DNA from: DATEAV01 sp964575425
GTDB taxonomy: Bacteria; Chloroflexota; Anaerolineae; Anaerolineales; E44-bin32
Direction: 5' to 3'
Assembly: GCA_964575425.1 (NCBI GenBank)
Contig: CAZNRD010000035.1
Location: forward strand, 1-27,914
Length of the DNA stretch: 27,914 nucleotides
Shown: positions 15,761-22,694 of the stretch, piece after piece
Numbering within the stretch: the first letter of the stretch is position 1
Layout of the letters: each line of letters begins with the position of its first letter
Position numbers and translations under genes: made by a program
Notes under the pieces: generated by a model
Told to the model about the DNA's origin: nothing
What the model saw: the letters and a program-made list of their open reading frames with translations, nothing else
Databases searched by the model: none

Positions 15761-17497
15761 CTAGCCAGCGGTCCTTGCCCGCACCAGCGCTCGGATGGCG
15801 GCAGCGCTCTCCTGCTGCACGGCCTCGAGGGCCAGCGGACGCGCCGAGGCGATGGACCAGCGGCGCACGATGGCCTTGGCCCGCGGCACCAGCGGAGCGG
15901 CCACGCTGAACTCGTCGAGCCCCAGCCCAAGCAGAATCGGAATCGCATCGGGTTCGCCGGCCAGTTCCCCGCACATTCCCACCCAGATGCCCCACTCATG
16001 TGCAGCCTGGATGACCCATTGGACCTGGCGCAGTACCGCCGGATGCAGCGCGTCGCTGAGATGGGCCACGCGATCGTTCGTCCGCTCCGCCGCCAGGGTG
16101 TACTGGGTCAGGTCGTTCGTGCCGATGCTGAAGAAGTCGACCTCGCGCGCGAAGAGGTCGGCCAGGACCGCCACCGAGGGGACCTCGACCATGATGCCCA
16201 CCTGCACCCGCTCCGCTGACGGAATCCCTTGCTCGGCGAGCTGGTGCCGTGCCTGGTTGAGCAGCGCCCTGGCTCTGCGGACTTCCTCGAGAGTGGACAC
16301 CATCGGGAACATGATGCGCAGGTCGCTGCCGACGCCGGCGCGCAGCAGTGCCCGAAGCTGGGTGAGGAAGAACTCGGGCCGGTCCAGGCACATGCGAATC
16401 GCCCGCCAGCCAAGGAAGGGATTGGCCTCGCGGCCGAGGTCGAGGTAAGGCAGGTCCTTGTCGCCGCCGACGTCGAGCGTGCGCACCACGACCGGGCGCG
16501 TGCCCATCGCGCTCAGGATGGCGCGGTAGGCCTGGATTTGCTCGTCTTCGCTGGGGGCGGTGCGGCGGTCGAGATACAGGAACTCGGTGCGCAGCAGCCC
16601 GATGCCTTCGGCGCCGCAGCGCAGCGCGGCCTCGGCGTCTTCCAGGCTGCCGACGTTGGCCACCACCTCGACCCGATGACCGTCGAGCGTCGTGGCCGGC
16701 TCGAGCGCGTGGGCGAGATCGTCTTCTGCCTGCGCGCCGGCGAGGCGGGCGCGGTCGAGGAACAAGGCGGCCTCCGCCTCCTCCGGGTTGACCACCACCA
16801 TCCCCTGGCTGCCGTCGACGAGGAGCAGAGACCCTTCCTGCAGGTCCAGGACGTCCCTGCCGAGACCGACCACGGCCGGCAGGCCGAGGGCGCGGGCGAG
16901 GATGGCCGTGTGGGAGGTGGGGCCGCCCTCGGCGGTGCAGAAGGCGCGCACCAACGACTTGTCGAGCGAGGCCGTCTGCGCGGGAGCGAGGTCTCGGGCG
17001 ACGATGACCGAGGGCTGAGTCAGTCGGGGTGGTTCGACCGGACCCTTGCCGAGCAGCCGGCGCAGGACGCGCTGACCGACGTCGCGCACGTCGAGGGCGC
17101 GGGCGCTGAGGGTGGGGTCGGGCAGGGAGGCGAGCTGCCCGGCGAAGAACTCGACGGCGTCCATCCAGGCGGTCTCCGCGTTCAGGCCGGAGTCAATCCC
17201 GACTTCGGCGCGCTTGAGGAGCGAGGCGTCGGCGAGGAACATCGCGTGGGCCTCGAAGATGGCCGCCTCGGCCGCCCCGGCCTCCTGGGTCACCTTGTCC
17301 TTCAGGGCCGAGAGTTCTTCCTGGATGGCGCGGCGGGCCTGGTCGAGGCGCTGGCGCTCGCGGCTGGGCTCGGCTGGCGTGATGCGGGGGATCTCCAGCT
17401 TCTCGTCGGGCCACAGGATGGCCGGGCCGGAGGCCAGTCCGGGAGCGGCAGCGATGCCGCGCAGGGTGCGGGTGGGGGTGGGTGGTGTGTCAGCCAA
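15761..17497 (-). CDS. ptsI: Phosphoenolpyruvate-protein phosphotransferase (PTS Enzyme I)
   Basis: A 578-residue Enzyme I, which takes phosphate from PEP and passes it to HPr. The N-terminal HPr-binding and phosphohistidine domain has GGPTSHTAILAR with active His196. The C-terminal PEP-binding TIM barrel has GIGLLRTEFLYLDR, RTLDVGGDKDLPYL, REANPFLGWRAIR, FFSIGTNDLTQYTLAAERTN and the catalytic Cys in GMCGELAG. The start is TTG 17497, 21 bases after the ptsH stop, since no ATG or GTG lies near the domain start (RTLRGIAAAPGLASGPA); the ribosome site is weak, suggesting coupling to ptsH. No Enzyme II genes are in the window, so the phosphate acceptor (sugar EII, or a DhaM-type dihydroxyacetone system) is unknown. 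Confidence 0.95.
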   Translation of the reverse strand: MADTPPTPTRTLRGIAAAPGLASGPAILWPDEKLEIPRITPAEPSRERQRLDQARRAIQEELSALKDKVTQEAGAAEAAIFEAHAMFLADASLLKRAEVGIDSGLNAETAWMDAVEFFAGQLASLPDPTLSARALDVRDVGQRVLRRLLGKGPVEPPRLTQPSVIVARDLAPAQTASLDKSLVRAFCTAEGGPTSHTAILARALGLPAVVGLGRDVLDLQEGSLLLVDGSQGMVVVNPEEAEAALFLDRARLAGAQAEDDLAHALEPATTLDGHRVEVVANVGSLEDAEAALRCGAEGIGLLRTEFLYLDRRTAPSEDEQIQAYRAILSAMGTRPVVVRTLDVGGDKDLPYLDLGREANPFLGWRAIRMCLDRPEFFLTQLRALLRAGVGSDLRIMFPMVSTLEEVRRARALLNQARHQLAEQGIPSAERVQVGIMVEVPSVAVLADLFAREVDFFSIGTNDLTQYTLAAERTNDRVAHLSDALHPAVLRQVQWVIQAAHEWGIWVGMCGELAGEPDAIPILLGLGLDEFSVAAPLVPRAKAIVRRWSIASARPLALEAVQQESAAAIRALVRARTAG

Positions 17498-17518
17498 GAA
17501 TCGGTCTCGTGTCCGGGG

Positions 17519-17797
17519 TCACGGCTGAACTTCGAAGTCCGAGAGGATGAGTGCGGTGAGGTGGTCGATGGCCTCGTCCTCGCCCGGGCCCTCGGCCTGG
17601 ATTTCGATCTCATGGTCCTTCTCCACGCCGAGGGTGAGCACGGAGAGGATGCTCTTTCCGTCGACCCAGTCGCTGCCGTTGGCGAGGTTGCGGACGCGGA
17701 TCTCGGCCGGATGCTGCTGGCAGGCCTGGACGAAGAGCGCCGCGGGGCGCGCGTGCAGGCCAACTTCGTTGATGACCTTGATGCGGGCGGATTGCAT
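17519..17797 (-). CDS. ptsH: HPr phosphocarrier protein
   Basis: A 92-residue HPr that carries phosphate from Enzyme I to Enzyme II. ATG 17797 gives the canonical start MQSARIKVINEVGLHARPAA with phospho-His15 in GLHARPA. The regulatory serine loop is GKSILSVLTLGV (Ser49, equivalent to Ser46 of model HPr), so HPr-kinase control is possible, though no kinase gene is present here. The C-terminus is acidic (GPGEDEAIDHLTALI). The frame is open upstream to 17890 but that extension is not HPr-like. It is the first gene of the ptsH-ptsI unit and has a recognisable -35/-10 promoter. Confidence 0.95.
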   Translation of the reverse strand: MQSARIKVINEVGLHARPAALFVQACQQHPAEIRVRNLANGSDWVDGKSILSVLTLGVEKDHEIEIQAEGPGEDEAIDHLTALILSDFEVQP

Positions 17798-17834
17798 CGG
17801 GGGCGGACTCCGGTCGAGGCTCTGGGTTGAGCGT

Positions 17835-17863
17835 ATTGTAATGCTCTTCGCAGGGCCGGACAA
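17835..17863 (-). promoter_or_regulatory. Promoter of the ptsHI unit
   Basis: On the minus strand TTGTCC (17863-17858) and TACAAT (17840-17835) are separated by 17 bases, giving a good sigma-70-type promoter whose -10 box ends 37 bases before the ptsH start. Confidence 0.55.
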
Positions 17864-17995
17864 ACGGGGGCGCGCTGCGCTGGCGAGCACCGCGCGTGCC
17901 CCACCCCCTTACCCCCTCCCCTCCCATGACTCTCTCCTCCCCGCGCAGGAGCGGGACTGCGTGCGTTCGCAGTTGAGGCACAGGTCGGGAGGAAT

Positions 17996-18027
17996 CAATC
18001 GACCACGGCCGTAGCCGTGATCGATTG
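17996..18027 (-). terminator. 14-bp hairpin downstream of tRNA-Pro
   Basis: Arms 17996-18009 and 18014-18027 pair around a CGTA/TACG tetraloop. The one non-Watson-Crick position is a C-A mismatch if read from the plus strand but a G-U wobble in minus-strand RNA, so the structure belongs to the tRNA-Pro transcript. It begins 7 bases after the tRNA 3' end. No U-run follows, so it may be a processing or atypical termination hairpin. Confidence 0.55.
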
Positions 18028-18033
18028 GTGGAG

Positions 18034-18108
18034 TCGGGGCGGGCGGATTTGAACCGCCGACCCCCTGCACCCCATGCAGGTGCGCTAGCCGGGCTGCGCC
18101 ACGCCCCG
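18034..18108 (-). tRNA. tRNA-Pro (anticodon GGG)
   Basis: On the minus strand a 75-nt cloverleaf can be folded. The acceptor is CGGGGCG with CGCCCCG and discriminator A. The D-arm is GCGC/GCGC, and the anticodon stem CCTGC/GCAGG encloses loop ATGGGGT, giving anticodon GGG. The T-arm is GGCGGTTCAAATCCGCC. The 3' CCA is not encoded (CTC follows). An extended -10 promoter lies just upstream. Confidence 0.95.
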
Positions 18109-18119
18109 TCTCAGGCCCG

Positions 18120-18128
18120 ATTATAACA
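18120..18128 (-). promoter_or_regulatory. Extended -10 promoter of tRNA-Pro
   Basis: On the minus strand TGTTATAAT is a perfect extended -10. It places the transcription start a few bases before the tRNA 5' end at 18108. Confidence 0.65.
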
Positions 18129-18199
18129 CCGCGCAGCGGGCTGGCCACTCTCGGTTCCCGGTATCCCTGCAGCCGCTCGCTTTCGGGAGCGGTCGATTC

Positions 18200-18205
18200 T
18201 ATAAT
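18200..18205 (+). promoter_or_regulatory. Candidate -10 box of the cyclase gene
   Basis: TATAAT lies 20 bases before ATG 18226, implying a very short leader that still contains the ribosome binding site GGAGGTGG. Confidence 0.5.
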
Positions 18206-18225
18206 CCACTCAGCGGAGGTGGGGC

Positions 18226-18858
18226 ATGCGCGTGTACGACATCAGCGTGGGGATTTCGCCGGACATGCCGGTGTGGCCCGGCGACCCGCCAGTGCGGCTG
18301 GAACGGGTGGAGCATATCGCCCAGGGAGCCAACGCCAATGTCTCCCGCCTGGACTGCGGTGTGCACACCGGCACCCACGTCGACGCGCCGCTGCACTTCG
18401 TCGACGGGGCGGCGTCAGTGGACAGGCTGCCGCTCAAGGTGCTCACCGGACGGGCCTACGTCGTCGACCTGCGGCGGGCCACGGTGCTCGACGCCGCCAC
18501 GCTGGAAGCCTCGGACATCCCGCCGCGCACGCGCCGCATCCTTTTCCGCACCCGCAACTCCGAGTACTGGGCGCGCAAGGGTTCCGAATTCCAGACCGAT
18601 TTCGTGGCGGTCGATCCGAGCGGAGCCGAGTGGCTGGTGCGCAAGGGCGTGCAGCTGGTTGGCATCGACTACCTCTCGATCGCGCCGTACAAGCGGAGCA
18701 AGGAGACCCACCGCATCCTGCTTGAGAAGGGCGTCGTGGTGGTCGAGGGGCTGGACCTGAGCGGAGTGAGCCAGGGCCGCTACACGCTCGTCTGCCTGCC
18801 GCTGAAGCTGATCGGCAGCGACGGCGCGCCGGCGAGGGCGATCCTCATCGGCGTGTAG
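18226..18858 (+). CDS. Cyclase / KynB-like metal-dependent hydrolase
   Basis: A 210-residue protein, normal length for the cyclase (kynurenine formamidase-like) family, starting at ATG 18226 with a strong GGAGGTGG. The zinc-site signature GVHTGTHVDAPLHF supplies His47, His51 and Asp53, with His57 as probable catalytic base. WPGDPPVRLERV at the N-terminus, LVGIDYLSIAPYKRSKETHR and VVVEGLDLSGVSQGRY toward the end are typical of the family. Known members hydrolyse N-formylkynurenine or cyclic amides and isatin; which substrate applies here cannot be told, and no tryptophan catabolism genes are adjacent. The next gene starts 36 bases downstream and may be co-transcribed. Confidence 0.9.
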   Translation: MRVYDISVGISPDMPVWPGDPPVRLERVEHIAQGANANVSRLDCGVHTGTHVDAPLHFVDGAASVDRLPLKVLTGRAYVVDLRRATVLDAATLEASDIPPRTRRILFRTRNSEYWARKGSEFQTDFVAVDPSGAEWLVRKGVQLVGIDYLSIAPYKRSKETHRILLEKGVVVVEGLDLSGVSQGRYTLVCLPLKLIGSDGAPARAILIGV

Positions 18859-18894
18859 GGCGCGAAGGTCATCACGGGACTGCAGGGAGGAGCC

Positions 18895-19272
18895 ATGAGC
18901 GGGACGGTGACGCCGATCGTTGTTGTCGGCCTCGTGCTGGGGCTGGCGCTGGTGCTGGTGTATACGGGCTGGGCGGTGGCCGGGCGCCGCAAGGCGGGCT
19001 CGCCCTCGCCGGGCCGGGTGGTGGCGACCGCATCCCACGCCGAGGCAGGCGAGCGGGTGGCGTCCCTGGCGGCCGAGCAGATCGAGGAGATGGTGCGGCA
19101 GCGCCTGGGGCAGTATCGCGATCTGGCTGGCACGCCGGTGGACTTCGGCACCGGGCCGGGCGGCGAACTCGAAATCTGGGTGGGCGAGAGCCGCTACCAC
19201 TCGGTGGAGGAGATTCCCGATGCCCGCATCCGCCAGGCCGTCGCCGAGGCCGTGGAGGCGTTCAATCGGTAG
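18895..19272 (+). CDS. Small single-pass membrane protein, unknown function
   Basis: A 125-residue protein with ATG 18895 behind GGGAGGAGCC. The N-terminal helix at about residues 7-29 (TPIVVVGLVLGLALVLVYTG) is followed by basic residues, so the C-terminal domain is probably cytoplasmic. That domain has an amphipathic helix (AAEQIEEMVRQRLGQYRDLA) and a small beta element (VDFGTGPGGELEIWVGESRY), ending in VEAFNR. I do not recognise the family. The TAG stop at 19270-19272 is also the G of the GTTGGGC site where the cassette array begins, so its stop codon is the insertion point. Confidence 0.7.
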   Translation: MSGTVTPIVVVGLVLGLALVLVYTGWAVAGRRKAGSPSPGRVVATASHAEAGERVASLAAEQIEEMVRQRLGQYRDLAGTPVDFGTGPGGELEIWVGESRYHSVEEIPDARIRQAVAEAVEAFNR

Positions 19273-19296
19273 TTGGGCCGCACAGTGGGAATCGCT

Positions 19297-20128
19297 ATGC
19301 CAAACATACCATTGCCGGAAGTACTTATCGGCGAATTCACTGTATTTCGGCCTTTTACTGCACCCGGCCTCTTCGCATATCGGCACTCCCAGGCGTTGCG
19401 TTTGCTCGACCTTCCGGGCTATGCCGTCGCCCATCTCGATGCCGCACAGCGACGCGAGGCGCTGGAAGGCGCAGTTGCGCTTTGTAGACCATTATCGGCA
19501 CTCGTAGTCTTTCTGAACGTTGTCGCTCTGGAAGATTTCATCCGCGACCTTGGAGCGCGCCTGGCTGATCACCCAGCGCTTGCAAGCTACTTTCCGAGTA
19601 TCTCCGGACTTCGTATAAAACCAGGCAAGCGTAGGCCAAATCGCCCATTCGCTAGACTCGACACTGATGCTGCGCCATTCCTTGACCCCGGCGAAGTGAA
19701 CAAGCTGTATCAGAAGTGTCTCGGTATTCAGGCGATACCCGCGTCTGAGCACGCCCAACTTCGTGATCTTGCACTACTCCGACATACCGTCGCGCATCAC
19801 GGTGCTGTCATTCGATCCGTTGACGTTCAACGCTTCCAACACTATATCGTGCAGCCTGAACACCTCATCAATCCACCCGTCGCCTTCGTTCGCGAGGTCG
19901 GTCGTTATTCCAACCTTGGGCCCGTCTTGGTGGGAGAGACCGCCAACTTGCCTTCTCGATCTCATCGAACTTTTCGGTTATTTCGGCAAATTGGTAAGCT
20001 CAGATGGCCCAGTTGGAACGCCTCCGCCTGGAACAGAAATGGAGAGGCAAGTGCGCCAGGAGGGGGTGCGGGTTCGGGAGGAGTTGATCCGACTCTGCAT
20101 CGACGAGCTGCGACACGCATATGCCTAA
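19297..20128 (+). pseudogene. HEPN-like protein in the first cassette, frameshifted
   Basis: ATG 19297 follows GGGA. Frame 1 reads MPNIPLPEVLIGEFTVFRPF onward. It includes ALVVFLNVVALEDFIRDLGA and the motif RHTVAH (Arg162-x4-His167), the Rx4H signature of HEPN-fold RNases, in a helical context LRDLALLRHTVAHHGAV. Protein-like sequence passes from frame 1 to frame 2 at about 19925-19955. Frame 2 gives LLDLIELFGYFGKLV and RVREELIRLCIDELRHAYA to a stop at 20126-20128. The intact product would be about 275 residues. G+C is clearly lower than the flanks and codons such as ATA and TTA are used. HEPN proteins are often RNA-cleaving toxins; no antitoxin (MNT nucleotidyltransferase) gene is beside it. 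HEPN assignment rests on one motif. Confidence 0.55.
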
Positions 20129-20137
20129 GGCTTTGCG

Positions 20138-20208
20138 GTCTAACAAGCGGTTGCAGCCGACACGCTCCGCTCGCTCCGGCGCTGCGGCCGATGCGTAGAT
20201 CGTTGGGC
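20138..20208 (+). repeat. attC site 1
   Basis: A 71-bp element with R'' box GTCTAAC (20138-20144, RYYYAAC) and R' box GTTGGGC (20202-20208, GTTRRRY). The boxes are inversely complementary with G-T pairs. Inside, CGGTTGCAGC pairs with GCTGCGGCCG over 10 positions including two T-G pairs. This is the attC layout recognised by integron integrases. Confidence 0.7.
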
Positions 20209-20241
20209 AGCTGACAGGCTTCACCAACCCGGGGAATACCG

Positions 20242-20922
20242 ATGGCATCTGCTGCCGACATCCTCCACCAACTCAAGGCGAAGGCCAATCCTGATAACCT
20301 CGCAGGAATGGCCAAGTTCGGTATGGCGGTCGACAAGCGGCTTGGTGTTTCCGTCCCGGAGATGCGCCGCATCGCCAAAGCTACCGGTGAGGATCACAAA
20401 CTGGCCGTCCAGCTTTGGAGAACGGGTATTGCGGAAGCCAGGATTGTGGCTTCCATGATCGCCGTACCGGAGAAGCTTACCGAGAAAGATATGGATGGCT
20501 GGGTGAAAGACATCAACTCCTGGGATGTCTGCGACCAGGTATGCATGAATCTGTTTGAGAAGACGCCTCTGGCCCGCCAGAAGATCATCGAGTGGTCCGA
20601 ACGAGAAGAAGAATTCGTCAAACGAGCAGCCTTTGCATTGATTGCCTGCCTGGCCTGGCACGATAAGCAGGCTACGGATCGGGAGTTCATTGAGTACCTG
20701 TCAGTGATCAAGCGTGGTGCCAGCGACGAGCGCAACTTTGTGAAGAAAGCGGTCAATTGGGCCTTGCGTAACATTGGGAAGAGGAACTTGCGGCTAAACA
20801 AGGCGGCGATCAAGACGGCCAGAGAGATTCAACGACTTGATTCGAAGGCTGCGCGGTGGATTGCCGCCGATGCCATCCGAGAACTGGAAGGCGAGCGGAC
20901 GCAGAAGCGACTACGAAAGTAG
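20242..20922 (+). CDS. AlkD-like DNA alkylation repair protein (HEAT-repeat glycosylase), cassette-borne
   Basis: A 226-residue, all-helical protein, normal for the AlkC/AlkD superfamily, starting at ATG 20242 after GGGGAA. Family features are KFGMAVDKRLGVSVPEMRRI near the N-terminus, INSWDVCDQV (Trp94, Asp98, matching the Trp and catalytic Asp of AlkD), EEEFVKRAAFALIACLAWHD, and FVKKAVNWALRNIGKRN (Trp173, Arg176), with repeated helical hairpins throughout. Such proteins excise N3- and N7-alkylated purines without base flipping. G+C is distinctly lower than the chromosomal neighbours. It lies between attC site 1 and attC site 2, so it is the content of the second cassette; no promoter is evident. 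Confidence 0.88.
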   Translation: MASAADILHQLKAKANPDNLAGMAKFGMAVDKRLGVSVPEMRRIAKATGEDHKLAVQLWRTGIAEARIVASMIAVPEKLTEKDMDGWVKDINSWDVCDQVCMNLFEKTPLARQKIIEWSEREEEFVKRAAFALIACLAWHDKQATDREFIEYLSVIKRGASDERNFVKKAVNWALRNIGKRNLRLNKAAIKTAREIQRLDSKAARWIAADAIRELEGERTQKRLRK

Positions 20923-20959
20923 AATGGTGCCTGGGGCGGTGGGGGTCAGGAAGAAGGCC

Positions 20960-21063
20960 GCCTAACCTGCGCATGCAGCGGACACGCTTCGCTCGCTTCG
21001 CGCGCTGTTGGGCTGCGGGGATCCCGCGAGCCTCGCTGCATGAGGTCGTCGTCTCGGTTGGGT
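20960..21063 (+). repeat. attC site 2 (candidate)
   Basis: R'' box GCCTAAC (20960-20966) and R' box GTTGGGT (21057-21063) flank an inverted repeat, CATGCAGC (20972-20979) pairing with GCTGCATG (21035-21042). The spacing on the right side is longer than usual. An alternative R' (GTTGGGC, 21007-21013) exists inside. Confidence 0.5.
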
Positions 21064-21134
21064 CCCGATCCCGCGCGTCGCCGATCGGATGGCCGCTTGC
21101 GCGCAGCCAGGGCCGCGTAGATAAGGGGGAAGGC

Positions 21135-21482
21135 ATGACACAGTCAGGTCAGGACTCGCTTCTTGCCAACATCCAGGAATGGCTGGAGCCCGGGGAGGAG
21201 CTGATTGAATATTCGGTCGGCGCCCTCCAGGACGCGACGTTCGACACCGTCGTTGCCCTTACCAGTCGGTACATCAGGCTGGGAGGGCTGGCCGGGGGAC
21301 GGACTATCCCCCTGGATCGGGTCCGGTACGTAGAGTGGAAGGGGCTGTGGGCGAGGTTGAACATTGGGACGGCATCGCCGAAGGAGCGGCTGGTGATTGC
21401 GGTGAACGGGCGGGAGTGGAAGCAGAGAGCCGCGAAACTGGCCGCCGCATGGCTGCAGCGCGGGGCGAGCAAGGGCAAATAG
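21135..21482 (+). CDS. Small PH-like domain protein in the third cassette
   Basis: A 115-residue protein starting at ATG 21135 with GGGGGAAGG as ribosome site; the frame is open upstream but that part overlaps the attC region. It reads as a beta-rich domain resembling bacterial PH domains: LEPGEELIEYSVGALQDATF, VVALTSRYIRLGGL, TIPLDRVRYVEWKGL, RLNIG, then ERLVIAVNGREWKQRAAKLA forming the closing strand and helix. It has no signal peptide or membrane segment. Its function is unknown; PH-like domains usually bind lipids or proteins. It is followed by a degenerate attC-like repeat. Confidence 0.65.
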   Translation: MTQSGQDSLLANIQEWLEPGEELIEYSVGALQDATFDTVVALTSRYIRLGGLAGGRTIPLDRVRYVEWKGLWARLNIGTASPKERLVIAVNGREWKQRAAKLAAAWLQRGASKGK

Positions 21483-21536
21483 GCGACCGACCCTGCGAGT
21501 CAGCCCCGAAGGCCCGACCTCGGATGCCTTCCCGCA

Positions 21537-21620
21537 GCCCAACACCTGGCTGCAGCTCACCCGGCCAGCCCGGCGAAACGCAAGCGTGTCTTGCACAGCC
21601 GGACGCGAGCCAGGGGACGC
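21537..21620 (+). repeat. Degenerate attC-like repeat 3
   Basis: GCCCAAC (21537-21543) fits the R'' box, and CCTGGCT (21545-21551) pairs with AGCCAGG (21608-21614). The expected GTTRRRY on the right is not recognisable, so the site is probably decayed. Confidence 0.35.
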
Positions 21621-21682
21621 CAGCCCATCTCATCCGCCGCACCATCGGGGGAGAAGCCCCTGCGTCTGCAAGGCGAGGGGTG

Positions 21683-21691
21683 TGTCATAAT
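21683..21691 (+). promoter_or_regulatory. Extended -10 promoter of the 21726 membrane protein
   Basis: TGTCATAAT fits the extended -10 with one mismatch at the first T, 34 bases before ATG 21726. Confidence 0.4.
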
Positions 21692-21725
21692 CCCTGTCGA
21701 TGTTGTCGCACAGCCAGGAGGCGCA

Positions 21726-22607
21726 ATGGCAGACAGCAGCCTCAAGGCGTTCGTGAGCTTCGCGATCAGGGTGATCGTCGTGCACACGGTGACCTACTTC
21801 GTTTTCGGCATGATTATGTCCAACGTCTTCGACTACGGCCGCGTGTTCCAGCAGGAGATCATCCGCGACTTCATGCGCCCGATGGGATCGACGAGCGTCT
21901 TTCTCGGGCCCATCCTGCAGCCTGTCCGCGGCCTGCTCTACGCCATCGGGCTCTGGCCGATCCGCGGGGCGATTGTGGAAAAGAAGCACGGCTGGCTGAT
22001 CGTCTGGGGCATCTTCGTCCTCTTTGGCATCCTGGGTACGCCAGCCGCCTCGCCGTCCTCGATGGAAGGTGTGATCTACTCCAGGCTGCCGCTGTGGTAT
22101 CACCTGATGGGCCTGCCGGAGATCCTGCTGCAGACGCTGGCCCTCTCGCTCATCCTGGTGTGGTGGGATCGGCATCAGGTCCGGCCCAGGCCGGCGGTGC
22201 AGAAGGGGGCCTTCGGTGCGGACTTGCTGAAGGCGGTGATGATCGGCTGCTTCGCCTACATGGGGTATGCGGTGGGCAGCCTGCTCACGGCGTTCCTGGC
22301 GAAGGTGCGGGTGGACATGGAAACCGCGGCGGCAGACTGGAAGACTCAGATCATGTTCGTGGTGGCCTTCATCGTGAACGTGCTCCTGATCCTTGTCGTC
22401 TCAGGATGGCGGAAGGCGGGAAAGATCAGCCTGTGGCAGGTCTTGCTGCTGTTCTGGATTGTCGACGCGCTTGTGCCGCTGGCCTACCAGTGGCTGTTCA
22501 CGTCGCCGATGTCCCTGCCCTTCGCAGCGCTGATTGGCCTGTTCCCGGCGCTGGTCATTATCGTGGGGATGGCTGCTGGATACAAGAGAACCATGCCCTC
22601 AACCTGA
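21726..22607 (+). CDS. Multi-pass membrane protein of unknown function
   Basis: A 293-residue protein with ATG 21726 behind AGGAGG. About seven hydrophobic helices are visible, for example IRVIVVHTVTYFVFGMIMSN near the N-terminus, GWLIVWGIFVLFGILG, ILLQTLALSLILVWW, GCFAYMGYAVGSLLTAFLA, FVVAFIVNVLLILVV, VLLLFWIVDALVPLAYQWLF and ALIGLFPALVIIVGMAAGY. The loops are short and I see no catalytic or transport signature. It is the first gene after the cassette array and has its own -10 box. The following LapA-like gene is 87 bases away and may be in the same transcript. Confidence 0.75.
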   Translation: MADSSLKAFVSFAIRVIVVHTVTYFVFGMIMSNVFDYGRVFQQEIIRDFMRPMGSTSVFLGPILQPVRGLLYAIGLWPIRGAIVEKKHGWLIVWGIFVLFGILGTPAASPSSMEGVIYSRLPLWYHLMGLPEILLQTLALSLILVWWDRHQVRPRPAVQKGAFGADLLKAVMIGCFAYMGYAVGSLLTAFLAKVRVDMETAAADWKTQIMFVVAFIVNVLLILVVSGWRKAGKISLWQVLLLFWIVDALVPLAYQWLFTSPMSLPFAALIGLFPALVIIVGMAAGYKRTMPST

Positions 22608-22694
22608 TGCAGCGACATGGAGATCATGGCCTCCCCAAGGCCCTGACCACTTCTCAGGACCCGCCCTCGCCTGGCGGCTGATAAGGAGGCTCTC

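Larger units (their letters stand above)
19273..21620 (+). mobile_element. Candidate integron gene-cassette array without integrase (CALIN)
   Basis: The block begins at the recombination point of GTTGGGC (19272-19278, G^TT). It contains three same-strand small genes, each followed by an attC-like inverted repeat: 20138-20208 good, 20960-21063 fair, 21537-21620 degenerate. G+C and codon use fall abruptly at 19273 and are restored after the third repeat. No tyrosine recombinase (IntI) is encoded in the window. The right edge is uncertain because the last repeat lacks a clear GTTRRRY. Confidence 0.6.

Noticed and set aside
16229..17830. Plus-strand open frame (533 codons) opposite ptsI and ptsH
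   Set aside because: The opposite strand encodes unmistakable Enzyme I and HPr motifs; the antisense frame is a G+C-driven shadow.
21007..21013. GTTGGGC as the R' box of attC site 2
   Set aside because: Choosing it would leave out the CATGCAGC/GCTGCATG inverted repeat that defines the arms, so the box at 21057 was preferred, but the alternative is not excluded.
20856..21134. N-terminal extension of the PH-like protein to 20856
   Set aside because: It would overlap the AlkD-like gene and run through the attC repeat; ATG 21135 has a good ribosome site and starts the domain.
21335..22681. Plus-strand 448-codon frame across the 21726 membrane gene
   Set aside because: It overlaps the hydrophobic protein in another frame, starts inside the PH-like gene and has no motif.
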